16,886 nt of DNA from Treponema sp. (GTDB lineage: Bacteria > Spirochaetota > Spirochaetia > Treponematales > Treponemataceae). The stretch covers positions 1 through 16,886 of the forward strand of contig JAILQA010000421.1 in assembly GCA_024699205.1 (NCBI GenBank), written 5' to 3'. The notes beneath the pieces were generated by a model, which was given only the letters and a program-made list of their open reading frames with translations, searched no databases and was not told the DNA's origin. Both the position numbers and the translations under genes were made by a program. This document shows positions 7,010-14,902 of this stretch, piece after piece (position 1 is the stretch's first letter; each line of letters opens with the position of its first letter).

Positions 7010-7351
7010 CTAACAGATTACAAGGGTCATATTTCCTATAGTGATTTTATCACCCGGATTTAATTTTACATACTTATCTGCCGGGATTTTTACCCCGTTT
7101 ATATAGGTTCCGTTTGTGCTGTTTTCATCTTTAATAAAATATAAATCCTTGATTTTCTGGATTATTGCATGATGGCGGCTGGCAAGTTTGTTATCTACAA
7201 CTACATCATTATCATATTCCCGGCCGATTTTGATTTTTGCGACCAGTTCTATCTTTTTTTTATTAAAAACAAGGTATGAAGCAGGTTTCCATTCTGTCAT
7301 GGATTTTAACTGCTTACCAATAGGAGTTTTTGTTTCTATTGTCTCATTCAT
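7010..7351 (-). CDS. FHA-domain phosphothreonine-binding protein
   Basis: This small 113-residue protein is nearly all one FHA domain (about 24-113). It has the conserved GR (43-44), SRHH (58-61), STNGT (78-82), NG (85-86) and GD.I.IG (100-106). R44, S58 and N80 are the positions that contact phosphothreonine in this family, so it should bind pThr peptides. The 23-residue N-terminal tail holds three Thr in ETIETKTP (3-10). A similar Thr-bearing tail in the actinobacterial regulators GarA and OdhI is phosphorylated by Ser/Thr kinases and switches them; the parallel here is inference. The start is well supported by GGAGGA upstream. It lies 14 nt after the hydrolase gene and 3 nt before the phosphatase gene, in the same operon as the kinase. 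It lacks a membrane segment and any fused output domain. Confidence 0.95.
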   Translation of the reverse strand: MNETIETKTPIGKQLKSMTEWKPASYLVFNKKKIELVAKIKIGREYDNDVVVDNKLASRHHAIIQKIKDLYFIKDENSTNGTYINGVKIPADKYVKLNPGDKITIGNMTLVIC

Positions 7352-7365
7352 TTTCGGTCCTCCGT

Positions 7366-8544
7366 TTATTTATCTTTGATTTTTTCTATTACTTCTTCAA
7401 TATTTGCCTTTAAGTTTAATTCAGGCTTGAAAGCAGCAAACATAGGAATATTATTCTTTCCTGTCTTTAAAAACATGTGAATCATACGGGTTACATGTTT
7501 TCTGTCTTCAGACGGCAAGGCTCCGATTGCAGCTATCATTTTTGCAGAAGCCTGAAGTTTATTGTTTTCGATTTCAAGATTCGTTTTTGCCCCGGAAGCA
7601 TAAATTACATCAAAGAAAACATCTACAAAACGCTTTCTGTCTTCAAGGGAGAGTTCATTCATCCATTCATTAAAGGATTGATGAAAAAGTTTGCTTTCGT
7701 CGGCAAAATCCTCGCAGTAGATAAAATCGTTTCCGCTGATATTCCAGGAAAAGGCATCATGCTGAAAAACTGTAAATCCGCTGCTGCCAATAATTTTATA
7801 AGACTGGGGATGATGAAAGACCATTCCAACAACAGAAAAATACGGATAAAAGGAATGAATCTTATCTTTTACTTTAAGAAATTGTGGGCTTTTATAAAAA
7901 TCTTCACTGAAGCCAGGGCCATCAAAATTAAAAACGGATTTGATTTTTTTCTGTGCTTTTGGTTCACAGTTGATTGCAGAAAACATTGCTACACAACCAC
8001 CTTTCGAATGTCCGGAAACTAAAATATCATGTTTGAAGGCTCTGGAAGCGCGGTTCAAATACTCTACTCCGCTGATTTGAGATGGGATTGCCTTTTGAAA
8101 AATAATATTAAAATCTTCCTTCCAGCCAAGCACCGTATCATCAGTACCGCGAAAAACTACAATCGCTGTTTTTTTATCAAGAATAAAAGTCATTGCAGCA
8201 AACTGTTCTTCTTTTTCTTCATCGAGAACTGACTCATATCCGCATATTTCTATTAAACCAAAACGGTTACTTGCAGAAGCAGCCTTAAGAAGCTCAGGAG
8301 TATTTGAATTAATTACAGCTCCAACCTGACAGCGGGATTCATAATCTGCATCACGGGTAAAAGTTGTATAAAGATCAAATAAGGTCTTTCTAGAGGAAAA
8401 ATCACCGGTTACGAGACCATCAAAATGAATGTAGGATAATTGAGACAAAACAAGTGCATCTACAGCGCAGAAGGGACTTTGCACAAAAGATAAATCTCCG
8501 CGCCAGGTGATGTAATCTAGTAAATCGCCAACAGATTCTTTCAT
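7366..8544 (-). CDS. Mbeg1-like (DUF2974) alpha/beta serine hydrolase
   Basis: The 392-residue protein matches what I know of the DUF2974/Mbeg1-like lipase family: an opening DYITWRGDLSF (10-20), VDALVLSQLSY (28-38), the strand VVFRGTDDTVLGWKEDF (129-145), and the nucleophile elbow GHSKGG (178-183, Ser180). Candidate catalytic acid and base are D209 in FDGPGF and H262 in QHDAFSW. A C-terminal helical region of about 110 residues follows. There is no signal peptide or membrane helix, so it is probably cytoplasmic or released by another route. The substrate is unknown; esterase or lipase activity is expected from the fold. It is the first gene of the kinase operon, with a GGGG ribosome-binding site before the ATG, which makes it a candidate effector or kinase target. 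Confidence 0.85.
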   Translation of the reverse strand: MKESVGDLLDYITWRGDLSFVQSPFCAVDALVLSQLSYIHFDGLVTGDFSSRKTLFDLYTTFTRDADYESRCQVGAVINSNTPELLKAASASNRFGLIEICGYESVLDEEKEEQFAAMTFILDKKTAIVVFRGTDDTVLGWKEDFNIIFQKAIPSQISGVEYLNRASRAFKHDILVSGHSKGGCVAMFSAINCEPKAQKKIKSVFNFDGPGFSEDFYKSPQFLKVKDKIHSFYPYFSVVGMVFHHPQSYKIIGSSGFTVFQHDAFSWNISGNDFIYCEDFADESKLFHQSFNEWMNELSLEDRKRFVDVFFDVIYASGAKTNLEIENNKLQASAKMIAAIGALPSEDRKHVTRMIHMFLKTGKNNIPMFAAFKPELNLKANIEEVIEKIKDK

Positions 8545-8561
8545 ATTTTCTACCCCAAATT

Positions 8562-8570
8562 ATTTTAGCA
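8562..8570 (-). promoter_or_regulatory. Possible extended -10 element for the kinase operon
   Basis: On the minus strand, TGCTAAAAT (extended -10 form TGnTAAAAT) lies about 20 nt before the hydrolase start codon. The best -35 candidate (TTGTGG, inside the terminator loop) is at a poor 20-bp spacing. The element directly abuts the T tract of the upstream terminator, so the leader would be only about 10 nt long. Confidence 0.3.
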
Positions 8571-8571
8571 C

Positions 8572-8609
8572 AAAAAAAAGGGAACTTCCACAAAGACGTT
8601 CCCTTTTTT
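8572..8609 (-). terminator. Intrinsic terminator after the chemoreceptor gene
   Basis: A perfect 12-bp inverted repeat (AAAAAAGGGAAC at 8574-8585, GTTCCCTTTTTT at 8598-8609) flanks a 12-nt loop. Read on the minus strand, the stem is followed by eight T, as expected just past the chemoreceptor stop codon at 8637. The stem also has six T on the plus strand, so it could work in both directions. It separates the chemoreceptor from the kinase operon. Confidence 0.85.
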
Positions 8610-8636
8610 AATTTATTTGAAAGTTAGCAGAGCAGC

Positions 8637-10730
8637 TTATACCTTGAACAAATCAACGTCGTCTCCAATCTGACGGATAGACTCTGTCAACGATTGAGAA
8701 ACATTCTGAAGTTTCTTTGTTGTATCGGTCATATAATTTGTTCCGTCATTGATTTCAGAAACTGCACTTTCAATATGAGCCATACTTTCTTTAAGATTAT
8801 TTACATCTTCAAGAATAGAAGCACCACTCTTATTCATTTCGTTGGCGGCAGAACGAACATCAGAGGTACTGCCGTTCATTAACTGGAGAGCTTCAAGAAT
8901 CTGCTGTGAACCGGCCTGCTGTTCTTCCATTGCAGAACGAACCTGAATAATAAGCTGACTTGTAACACCAATTCTCGAAGATACAGACTGGAAGGATTTT
9001 TCAGATTCTAGAGAAGCATTTACAACCTTTGCAATGCCGTTCTGGATATTGGTAAGTTCCATACTGATTTTATTGGATTCTTCTGCAGAAGTTTCTGCCA
9101 GTTTACGAATTTCATCAGCAACTACAGAGAAACCTTTTCCTGCTTCACCAGCGTGAGCAGCTTCGATTGCAGCATTCATAGCAAGCAAGTTTGTCTGTTC
9201 TGCAATACTCTGGATTGTTGTGTTAGCATCAAGCATTGAAGAAGACTGTTCTGCAATTTTTTGAATAAGATTGTTTACGGAAGAATTCTGTTCGATACCG
9301 TTTTTTGTATTCTGTTCAAGAACCTGGAATTCCTGGAACATGCTTGTAACAGACTTATCTACTGCATTGATATTTCCAATCATTTCTTCTACAGCAGAAG
9401 ATGCTTCTACAACAGAAGAAGCCTGTTCCTGAATCATAGAATCCAGAGAGCGGATTCCTTCTGAAATTTCACCAATTGTAATAGCAGAGTTATCAACACT
9501 GGATGCCTGATTTTTAACCTGGTTACTTACAAGATTGATGTTTCCGGCAATCTGGTTGATTGTACTGGTTGTTGTATTGATTTCGGAAATAAGAACTTTT
9601 CCATTTTCACCGAGTGTTTCCTCTGAAGTTTTGATTGTAGTCATAATTGCATGGAATTTCTCGAGGAATTTATTCACAGATATTACAAGACGACCAATTT
9701 CGTCATTGCGGTCAACTCTAAGTCTTGTTGTCAAATCTGCATCACCGGTTGAAAGAACTTCTACTAATTTTGTTACGCTGTTCATACGTCTAAGAATGGT
9801 TCTGAGAATAATGTAGAAGGCCAGGAACATAATTACACCGATTATAATTCCAATTACTACAATGGTTTTTCGGGTATTATTCTTTGCGGCGTCAACTTCG
9901 GCACTGGTTACAATATAACAAGTACTAAAATCAAGACCTCTTACAGGAGAAATGAAGGCAACGCTGTCAACATTATCAACTTTTAAGGAAATGATATCCT
10001 TTGTGTGTTTATTGGCTGCCGCTTCTATTTCCGGATAAATATCAAGTTTCTGCAGAACTTTATCTTCATTTTTGTGGGCAATAATTGTGTTTGAACGGTC
10101 TGCAAGGAGGAAGTAGCCGGTCGTACCAACCTTGTAACTGGCAATTTCCTGCTTAATTTGTTCTACACCTAACATACCTACAAAATATCCAAAGCGTTTG
10201 CCATTTGCATCAACCGCAATTCTGGCAATTGGAAGTACATATTTTCCGGAAGTTTTTGAAAGAACCATATTTCCGATAAAGGTTTCTTTTCCCTGTAACA
10301 TCATTGCCTTGTGATAATCGCGTTCAACAAGAGCGCCTTTTCCACCAACAAGACCAGTGTCGCGGTAAGAGGTACCATCGGCTGTACAGAAGAACATATA
10401 GTCATAATCAGGATTTCGTAAATTAGTATGTTGCTGCAACCAGGCAATTACTTTCTCTGAGTCACCGGTTTTTACGACATCAGCATTTGTGTAAACTTTT
10501 AAATCATTTTTATAAACTTCAAGCCACTTTTCAATTTCATCAGAACGTGCAGAAGAAACTTCTTCTGCTACACCGTAATAAGCTTTTCTTGATTCAGCTT
10601 TTACAACTTCGGTTACAATTAACAAAAGAATTGTCATTAAAATTAAAGAAACAACAAAAATAAAGATTCCCATTCGTCGGGAAAGACTTTTTTTTCTGTT
10701 AAAATCGATTTTTTGGTTTCTATCAGCCAT
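8637..10730 (-). CDS. Methyl-accepting chemotaxis protein with a dCache ligand-binding domain
   Basis: This 697-residue transmembrane chemoreceptor has TM1 (about 21-43), a periplasmic dCache_1-type sensor (about 44-285, including [13 protein letters not shown] at 137-149 and [13 protein letters not shown] at 201-213), TM2 (about 288-312), HAMP (about 313-366) and a long signalling coiled coil. The kinase-contacting hairpin tip [20 protein letters not shown] (511-530) runs into [16 protein letters not shown], the classic receptor core that binds CheA and CheW. The sensor lacks the Trp of the amino-acid-binding dCache motif, so the ligand is not predicted. The C terminus ends DDVDLFKV with no NWETF-type CheR/CheB tether. 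A GGGAGA ribosome-binding site precedes the ATG. The gene stands alone, transcribed away from the permease gene and closed by a terminator. Confidence 0.97.
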   Translation of the reverse strand: MADRNQKIDFNRKKSLSRRMGIFIFVVSLILMTILLLIVTEVVKAESRKAYYGVAEEVSSARSDEIEKWLEVYKNDLKVYTNADVVKTGDSEKVIAWLQQHTNLRNPDYDYMFFCTADGTSYRDTGLVGGKGALVERDYHKAMMLQGKETFIGNMVLSKTSGKYVLPIARIAVDANGKRFGYFVGMLGVEQIKQEIASYKVGTTGYFLLADRSNTIIAHKNEDKVLQKLDIYPEIEAAANKHTKDIISLKVDNVDSVAFISPVRGLDFSTCYIVTSAEVDAAKNNTRKTIVVIGIIIGVIMFLAFYIILRTILRRMNSVTKLVEVLSTGDADLTTRLRVDRNDEIGRLVISVNKFLEKFHAIMTTIKTSEETLGENGKVLISEINTTTSTINQIAGNINLVSNQVKNQASSVDNSAITIGEISEGIRSLDSMIQEQASSVVEASSAVEEMIGNINAVDKSVTSMFQEFQVLEQNTKNGIEQNSSVNNLIQKIAEQSSSMLDANTTIQSIAEQTNLLAMNAAIEAAHAGEAGKGFSVVADEIRKLAETSAEESNKISMELTNIQNGIAKVVNASLESEKSFQSVSSRIGVTSQLIIQVRSAMEEQQAGSQQILEALQLMNGSTSDVRSAANEMNKSGASILEDVNNLKESMAHIESAVSEINDGTNYMTDTTKKLQNVSQSLTESIRQIGDDVDLFKV

Positions 10731-10761
10731 AATTATCTCCCTGTCTTTCTATAATAATATA

Positions 10762-10790
10762 ATTTTATGCCATACAAATTGACTTGTAAA
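10762..10790 (-). promoter_or_regulatory. Promoter of the chemoreceptor gene (TTTACA-N17-TAAAAT)
   Basis: On the minus strand, TTTACA (plus positions 10785-10790) and TAAAAT (10762-10767) are separated by 17 bp. The start site would be about 25 nt before the ATG. No sigma28-type (TAAA/GCCGATAA) or sigma54-type (TGGCAC/TTGC) chemotaxis promoter was seen. Confidence 0.5.
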
Positions 10791-10855
10791 TAAAAAAATA
10801 TGAAAAAAACATTTTTTTTATAATTCTTTTTTAGACATAATTCATTTTTGGACAA

Positions 10856-10884
10856 TTGATTAGTTTGTAAGGCTTTATTATAAT
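10856..10884 (+). promoter_or_regulatory. Promoter of the nucleobase permease gene (TTGATT-N17-TATAAT)
   Basis: TTGATT at 10856-10861 and a perfect TATAAT at 10879-10884 are 17 bp apart. The predicted start near 10891 gives a leader of about 34 nt with AAAGGAG at 10909-10915. The leader is too short for a purine riboswitch. Confidence 0.65.
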
Positions 10885-10924
10885 TAAATAATTTAATCCA
10901 ATTTTTTTAAAGGAGTAAAAAAAA

Positions 10925-12283
10925 ATGAACCTTATTTATGGAATTAAGGACAAACCAAGTTTCGGCAAAGTATTTTTATTTGCCGTTCAGCAGCTTCTTG
11001 CTATTATGGCAGCTACAATTGCCGTTCCTGCTATAGTTGGAAACGGTCTTTCTGCTTCAGCAGCTCTCTTCGGCGCAGGGGTTGGTACTTTTGTTTACTT
11101 ATTGTTTACAAAAAGTTCCAGCCCTGTTTTTTTAGGAAGCTCTTTTGCTTTCATCGGTTCAATGTTCAGTGCATTTGGTGGTGCAGCTTCGGTTTCTGTT
11201 GGTTACTGGGGTCTTATCATCGGTGCCCTTATGGCAGGACTTGTTTATGTAATTATTGCAATTGTTGTTAAGTTCTGCGGTGTTAAATGGATTGATATCT
11301 TAATGCCACCTGTAATCATTGGTCCAACAGTTTCCATTATTGGTTTAAGCCTTTCTGCAAACGCAGTTGGTGATTTGATGAAATCAAACATTGAAGGCGG
11401 AAGCATTTATGTTGCTTTGATTTGTGGTCTTGTAACTCTTGCTGTTACAATGCTCTGCTCTACTTATGGTAAAAAGATTGGCCGCCTTATTCCTTTCATT
11501 CTTGGTATTCTTGCTGGTTATGTTCTTGCTTCTATTTTTGCCCTTATCGGATATGCAGCTGACAATCCTTCTTTAATTGTAATCAATTACGGTGCTCTTA
11601 AAGCTCTTGATTTTGCAAAGTTCAGCGGATATCTTTCATTGCCTAAGTTCACCTTCCTTTTGGGTGGTGCTGAAGGATTAAAAGGAATTACAGGAACTTA
11701 CCTTCTTACTATTTTTGCCGCTTATGTTCCAGTAGCATTCGTAGTATTTGCAGAACACCTTGCAGACCACAAAAATCTTTCTGCAATTGTTGGCGTAGAT
11801 TTGACAAAAGAACCAGGTCTTACAAGAACTTTGCTTGGTGACGGTATTGGTACTATGGTTTCTACATTCTTTGGTGGCTGTCCTAATACAACTTATGGTG
11901 AATCAATTGGTTGTGTAGCTATTACAAGAAATGCTTCTACAATCTCAATCTGGGGATGCTCAATTCTCTGTATTATCTTCTCTTTGATTTCTCCACTTGT
12001 TGCTTTCCTTGAAACAATTCCTTCTTGTGTAATGGGTGGTGTTTGTATTGCCCTTTACGGCTTTATTGCAGTTTCAGGCTTCAAGATGTTCCAGAAGGTT
12101 GATTTGAACAAAAACCGCAATCTTTTTGTTGCTTCTGTAATCTTTATTACAGGTGTTGGCGGAATGGTTGTTAAATTTGGTGCTGTTGAAATCAGAACTG
12201 TTGCCTGCGCTTTGATTCTTGGTATTCTTACAAATGTAATGCTTTCTAAAGAAAAAGATGAGTCTGAAGAAAAAGCTGAATAA
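10925..12283 (+). CDS. uraA: Uracil/xanthine permease (NCS2 family, UraA type)
   Basis: This inner-membrane nucleobase:proton symporter has 452 residues and a dense set of hydrophobic helices, consistent with the 14-helix (7+7) NCS2 fold. Diagnostic segments are SSSPVFLGSSFAFI (64-77), FAEHLADHKNLS (275-286; E277 is equivalent to the uracil-binding Glu241 of E. coli UraA) and GGCPNTTYGESIG (317-329; E326 is equivalent to Glu290). The UraA-like signatures favour uracil over xanthine, but substrate cannot be fixed from motifs alone. The soluble C-terminal tail is short and acidic. The gene has its own promoter and terminator, so it is monocistronic. It shares the intergenic region with the divergent chemoreceptor gene; any functional link between the two is speculation. 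Confidence 0.93.
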   Translation: MNLIYGIKDKPSFGKVFLFAVQQLLAIMAATIAVPAIVGNGLSASAALFGAGVGTFVYLLFTKSSSPVFLGSSFAFIGSMFSAFGGAASVSVGYWGLIIGALMAGLVYVIIAIVVKFCGVKWIDILMPPVIIGPTVSIIGLSLSANAVGDLMKSNIEGGSIYVALICGLVTLAVTMLCSTYGKKIGRLIPFILGILAGYVLASIFALIGYAADNPSLIVINYGALKALDFAKFSGYLSLPKFTFLLGGAEGLKGITGTYLLTIFAAYVPVAFVVFAEHLADHKNLSAIVGVDLTKEPGLTRTLLGDGIGTMVSTFFGGCPNTTYGESIGCVAITRNASTISIWGCSILCIIFSLISPLVAFLETIPSCVMGGVCIALYGFIAVSGFKMFQKVDLNKNRNLFVASVIFITGVGGMVVKFGAVEIRTVACALILGILTNVMLSKEKDESEEKAE

Positions 12284-12337
12284 GCTTAGTAGCTGAGTAA
12301 AAATAAGAAAAGTTTGTAAGATTTTTACAATAAAGGC

Positions 12338-12386
12338 ATGCCCGATAGAAGCGACTGAATTTTAGTCATTCTGTCGGGCATTTTTG
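12338..12386 (+). terminator. Intrinsic terminator after uraA
   Basis: ATGCCCGATAG (12338-12348) pairs with CTGTCGGGCAT (12371-12381) over 11 bp with one G-U pair. A nested GACT/AGTC stem (12353-12356, 12363-12366) sits inside the loop, and the T run at 12381-12385 follows. It lies 54 bp after the uraA stop codon. A weaker A/T hairpin (TTGTAA/TTACAA, 12314-12330) precedes it. Confidence 0.85.
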
Positions 12387-12392
12387 TTAAAA

Positions 12393-12500
12393 CGGCGCAA
12401 GGCGTGGAGCAGCGCCGAAGGCGGCCACTGGAACGAGCGAGGCTTGCCGAGCGAGTGAAGCGGCTGAGCGTAAGTGAACTGCGCAAGGCCGTGTGGGGTG
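12393..12500. repeat. GC-rich repeat-like block in the uraA-potA intergenic region
   Basis: In a region otherwise strongly A/T-rich, 12391-12500 has 74 G or C of 110 by hand count (67%). It is bounded by two copies of GCGCAAGGC (12395-12403 and 12481-12489), each followed by a similar GTG-containing stretch. It contains two GAGCGAG motifs (12435-12441, 12449-12455), an inverted repeat CGGCGC/GCGCCG (12393-12398, 12412-12417) and a GCCG-AAGG-CGGC hairpin. Both strands carry short open frames across it, but none has a ribosome-binding site or protein-like composition. It looks like a REP- or MITE-like dispersed element; whether other copies exist in the genome cannot be seen here. Of the 360-bp gap at 12284-12643, the rest holds the uraA terminator and the pot promoter. 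Confidence 0.5.
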
Positions 12501-12542
12501 AAGGAATTTCGCCCATATAATAAAAAAATTATAAAAAAAATA

Positions 12543-12583
12543 TTGACATAAACCTTGTAATAATGCATTTTATCATCTAGTAT
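12543..12583 (+). promoter_or_regulatory. Probable promoter region of the pot operon
   Basis: A perfect TTGACA lies at 12543-12548, but the hexamer 17 bp further (CATTTT) is a poor -10. A second pairing, TTGTAA (12555-12560) with TAGTAT (12578-12583) at 17 bp, has a better -10. One of the two probably drives potABCD. The leader ends with GAGG (12632-12635) 8 nt before the ATG. A weak 4-5 bp hairpin (GTCA 12615-12618, TGAC 12628-12631) touches that site. Confidence 0.4.
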
Positions 12584-12643
12584 TTTAAAAACAGTGCTCC
12601 GCATGTATGTGCGTGTCATTATTATTGTGACGAGGTTATCTGA

Positions 12644-13834
12644 ATGAAAGCAAGTCAGGTTACCATTGATCATGTATCCAAGAAATTCGGCGACTTTGTT
12701 GCCTTGGATGACATCAACTTTACTATTAAACCGGGAGAATTCTTTTCGCTCCTTGGTCCTTCTGGATGCGGCAAAACAACTTTGCTCCGCATTATTGCCG
12801 GTTTTGAGTTTCCTGATGATGGAGCAGTTCTTTTTGATGACAAGAACATTATCTCTCTGCCACCAAACAAAAGACCTTCAAACACAGTTTTTCAAACTTA
12901 TGCTTTATTTCCTCATTTAACGGTTTATGACAATGTTGCTTTCCCATTAAAGCTTAAGAAAGTTCCTAAAGAGGAAATTGACAAAAAGGTTCGCGAATAT
13001 GTTCATCTGGTTCAGCTTGACCAGCATATCGACAAAAAACCAAATCAGCTTTCTGGCGGTCAGAAGCAGCGTGTTGTAATTGCCCGTGCCCTTATTAACG
13101 AACCAAAAGTTCTTCTTCTGGACGAACCTCTTTCTGCCCTGGATGCAAAATTACGTGCAAATCTTCTTATTGATTTGGACCGCCTGCACGACCAGATTGG
13201 CATTACTTTTATTTATGTAACTCACGACCAGTCGGAAGCTCTTTCTGTTTCTGACCGAATTGCAGTTATGGATCATGGTCATGTTCTTCAGATTGGATCT
13301 CCTTACGAAATCTATGAAAGTCCTGCAACTCAGTTTGTAGCACAGTTTATTGGCGAGACAAATCTTTTTGATGCCGAAGTAGTTGACTGTGTTCCTCACA
13401 AGGATGCTAAGGGTGATGATGATTATATGGCTACTCTTTCTGTTCCTGAGCTGGGAAAACAGGCTCCACTTGCTACAGATACTGCCGCAGAAGCAGCCCT
13501 CGACCGCTACATGCAGGTTACTGACTATGATCATACAGACAAGGGGCAGAAGGTTGCCTTTACAATCCGTCCTGAAAAAATCCGAATTACACTTGAACCA
13601 CCTCATACAGGCGGAAGAACTGATATTAACGTTTTCAAGGGTATTGTTGAAGAACCAATTTATTCTGGTTTCCAGTCTAAGTTCTACGTAAAGCTTGAAA
13701 CCGGTAAAATTATCAAGGTTTTCAAACAGCATACAGATTACATGGATGATGGTCCTGTAATTCATTGGAAAGACAGCGTATATGTATCTTGGGCAGCCGA
13801 AGATGCTTATATTGTTGAAGACATTAACAAATAA
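12644..13834 (+). CDS. potA: Spermidine/putrescine ABC transporter ATP-binding protein PotA
   Basis: This is the cytoplasmic ATPase that powers polyamine import through PotB/PotC. The nucleotide-binding domain (about 5-240) has Walker A GPSGCGKTT (38-46), Q-loop VFQTYALFPH (Q84), signature LSGGQ (136-140), Walker B VLLLDEP with catalytic E161, D-loop SALD and H-loop H194 in VTHDQSEAL. The C-terminal TOBE-type regulatory domain (about 245-396) carries the FTIRPEKIRI segment and appears enlarged by an acidic linker (about 250-300, DAKGDDDY to DYDHTDKG) relative to the roughly 378-residue E. coli protein. It is the first gene of potABCD, with GAGG 8 nt before the start. PotA as opposed to another CUT1/POT importer ATPase is secured by the downstream PotB, PotC and PotD. 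Confidence 0.95.
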   Translation: MKASQVTIDHVSKKFGDFVALDDINFTIKPGEFFSLLGPSGCGKTTLLRIIAGFEFPDDGAVLFDDKNIISLPPNKRPSNTVFQTYALFPHLTVYDNVAFPLKLKKVPKEEIDKKVREYVHLVQLDQHIDKKPNQLSGGQKQRVVIARALINEPKVLLLDEPLSALDAKLRANLLIDLDRLHDQIGITFIYVTHDQSEALSVSDRIAVMDHGHVLQIGSPYEIYESPATQFVAQFIGETNLFDAEVVDCVPHKDAKGDDDYMATLSVPELGKQAPLATDTAAEAALDRYMQVTDYDHTDKGQKVAFTIRPEKIRITLEPPHTGGRTDINVFKGIVEEPIYSGFQSKFYVKLETGKIIKVFKQHTDYMDDGPVIHWKDSVYVSWAAEDAYIVEDINK

Positions 13835-13850
13835 TTGTAAGTGTTGAATA

Positions 13851-14897
13851 ATGCGTATGGAAAATAATTCTTCAAATCCTAAGCAGCCTAAGAAGGCTTT
13901 CCGTCAGTCTCTACAGCTTAAAGTTGCTTCAAAAGCAAATGGGGAAAAGTTCAAGAAAGCTAATCCTGGTCCGGTTTATGCCTGGCCAATGGGTTTATGG
14001 TTTACCCTCTTTTTCGTAGTGCCAATTATCATTATCGTGTGTTACTCTTTTATGAAAAAGGATATGCATGGTGGGGTTCAGCGGGTTTTTACTTTGGACG
14101 CCTACAAAGCGATTTTTTCTCGGGATGAGGACACGGGGAAGTTCATTTATCTGCCGATTCTGCTGCGAACCTTGTGGATGACTGTAATTTCATCTTTTGT
14201 TTCTATTCTGATTGCCCTTCCCTGCGGATATGCCATTGCCCGCAGTAAAAAGCAGACAGTTTTATTGATTCTTGTAATCATTCCATTCCTTACAAACTCT
14301 TTAATCCGTATTTTTGCCTGGCAGACAATCATGGGTGAAGAAGGTCTTTTGAATGGAATCTTTAAGTTTTTTGAAGTTATCTGGCATTTTATTATTGGTG
14401 CCAAAGACTGGACTTTTACTCCGCATAAGTTTATGTACACAAAGGGTGCAGTTATTATTGTAAGTATTTACATGTATCTGCCTTATGCTATTCTCCCTAT
14501 TTTTACTGCCGTTGACCGCTTTGATTTTTCTTTGATTGAAGCAGCCCGCGACCTGGGAGCAACAAAGCCTCAGTCTATGTTCAAGATTCTTATTCCTGGA
14601 ATCAAGAGTGGAATTATCAGTTCTCTGATTTTTACTTTCATTCCAATTTTTGGTAACTATACTGTTCCTCAGCTGGTCGGAAGTACAAAGAGCTACATGC
14701 TGGGAAATATCATTATGGATCAGATTCAAAAGGCACGTAATATTCCTCTGGCTTCTGCATTCTCTGTTGTACTTACAGCAATTACAATGATTGCAATTCT
14801 TTTTATGATCACTTCCGATAAAAAGGAAAAGAGTCTGAAAAAGTCGTCAGCAAAAGAAGATTCTGGTGTGCCTGATACAAAGAAGGTGGAGGAATAG
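13851..14897 (+). CDS. potB: Spermidine/putrescine ABC transporter permease PotB
   Basis: This inner-membrane channel subunit has six predicted helices: about 45-67, 104-130, 136-158, 197-220, 252-275 and 303-320. The EAA loop that docks on PotA is EAARDLGATKPQSMFKILIP (230-249). The conserved start of the family, PGPVYAWPMGLWFTLFFVVP, lies at 39-58, so about 40 basic, hydrophilic residues precede the first helix. That is longer than E. coli PotB, and a short insertion (about 170-198) lies before helix 4. ATG codons at 13851 and 13857 both lack a clear Shine-Dalgarno sequence, and the gene begins 16 nt after potA, so coupled translation is likely. Confidence 0.93.
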   Translation: MRMENNSSNPKQPKKAFRQSLQLKVASKANGEKFKKANPGPVYAWPMGLWFTLFFVVPIIIIVCYSFMKKDMHGGVQRVFTLDAYKAIFSRDEDTGKFIYLPILLRTLWMTVISSFVSILIALPCGYAIARSKKQTVLLILVIIPFLTNSLIRIFAWQTIMGEEGLLNGIFKFFEVIWHFIIGAKDWTFTPHKFMYTKGAVIIVSIYMYLPYAILPIFTAVDRFDFSLIEAARDLGATKPQSMFKILIPGIKSGIISSLIFTFIPIFGNYTVPQLVGSTKSYMLGNIIMDQIQKARNIPLASAFSVVLTAITMIAILFMITSDKKEKSLKKSSAKEDSGVPDTKKVEE

Positions 14898-14902
14898 TTT
14901 TT

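Noticed and set aside
7477..8022. 181-codon plus-strand ORF opposite the DUF2974 hydrolase gene
   Set aside because: The opposite strand encodes conserved hydrolase motifs throughout, and this translation shows no family features.
10755..10780. Possible sigma54 promoter before the chemoreceptor (TGGCAT on the minus strand)
   Set aside because: No GC element (TTGC) follows at the required spacing; a sigma70-type pair at 17 bp fits better.
10801..10833. A-run/T-run stretch in the divergent intergenic region as a terminator
   Set aside because: There is no G/C stem; it is simple A/T-rich promoter DNA between divergent genes.
10885..10924. Possible purine or other riboswitch in front of the nucleobase permease
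   Set aside because: The predicted leader is only about 34 nt, A/T-rich, without a three-way junction or terminator hairpin.
12325..12673. Minus-strand ORFs through the GC-rich block (63 and 103 codons)
   Set aside because: Composition is repeat-like, there is no Shine-Dalgarno sequence, and one ORF runs through a transcription terminator. Treated as a repeat element, not a protein.
13151..13765. 204-codon minus-strand ORF opposite potA
   Set aside because: PotA is conserved across the whole stretch; the antisense frame has no motif or start signal.
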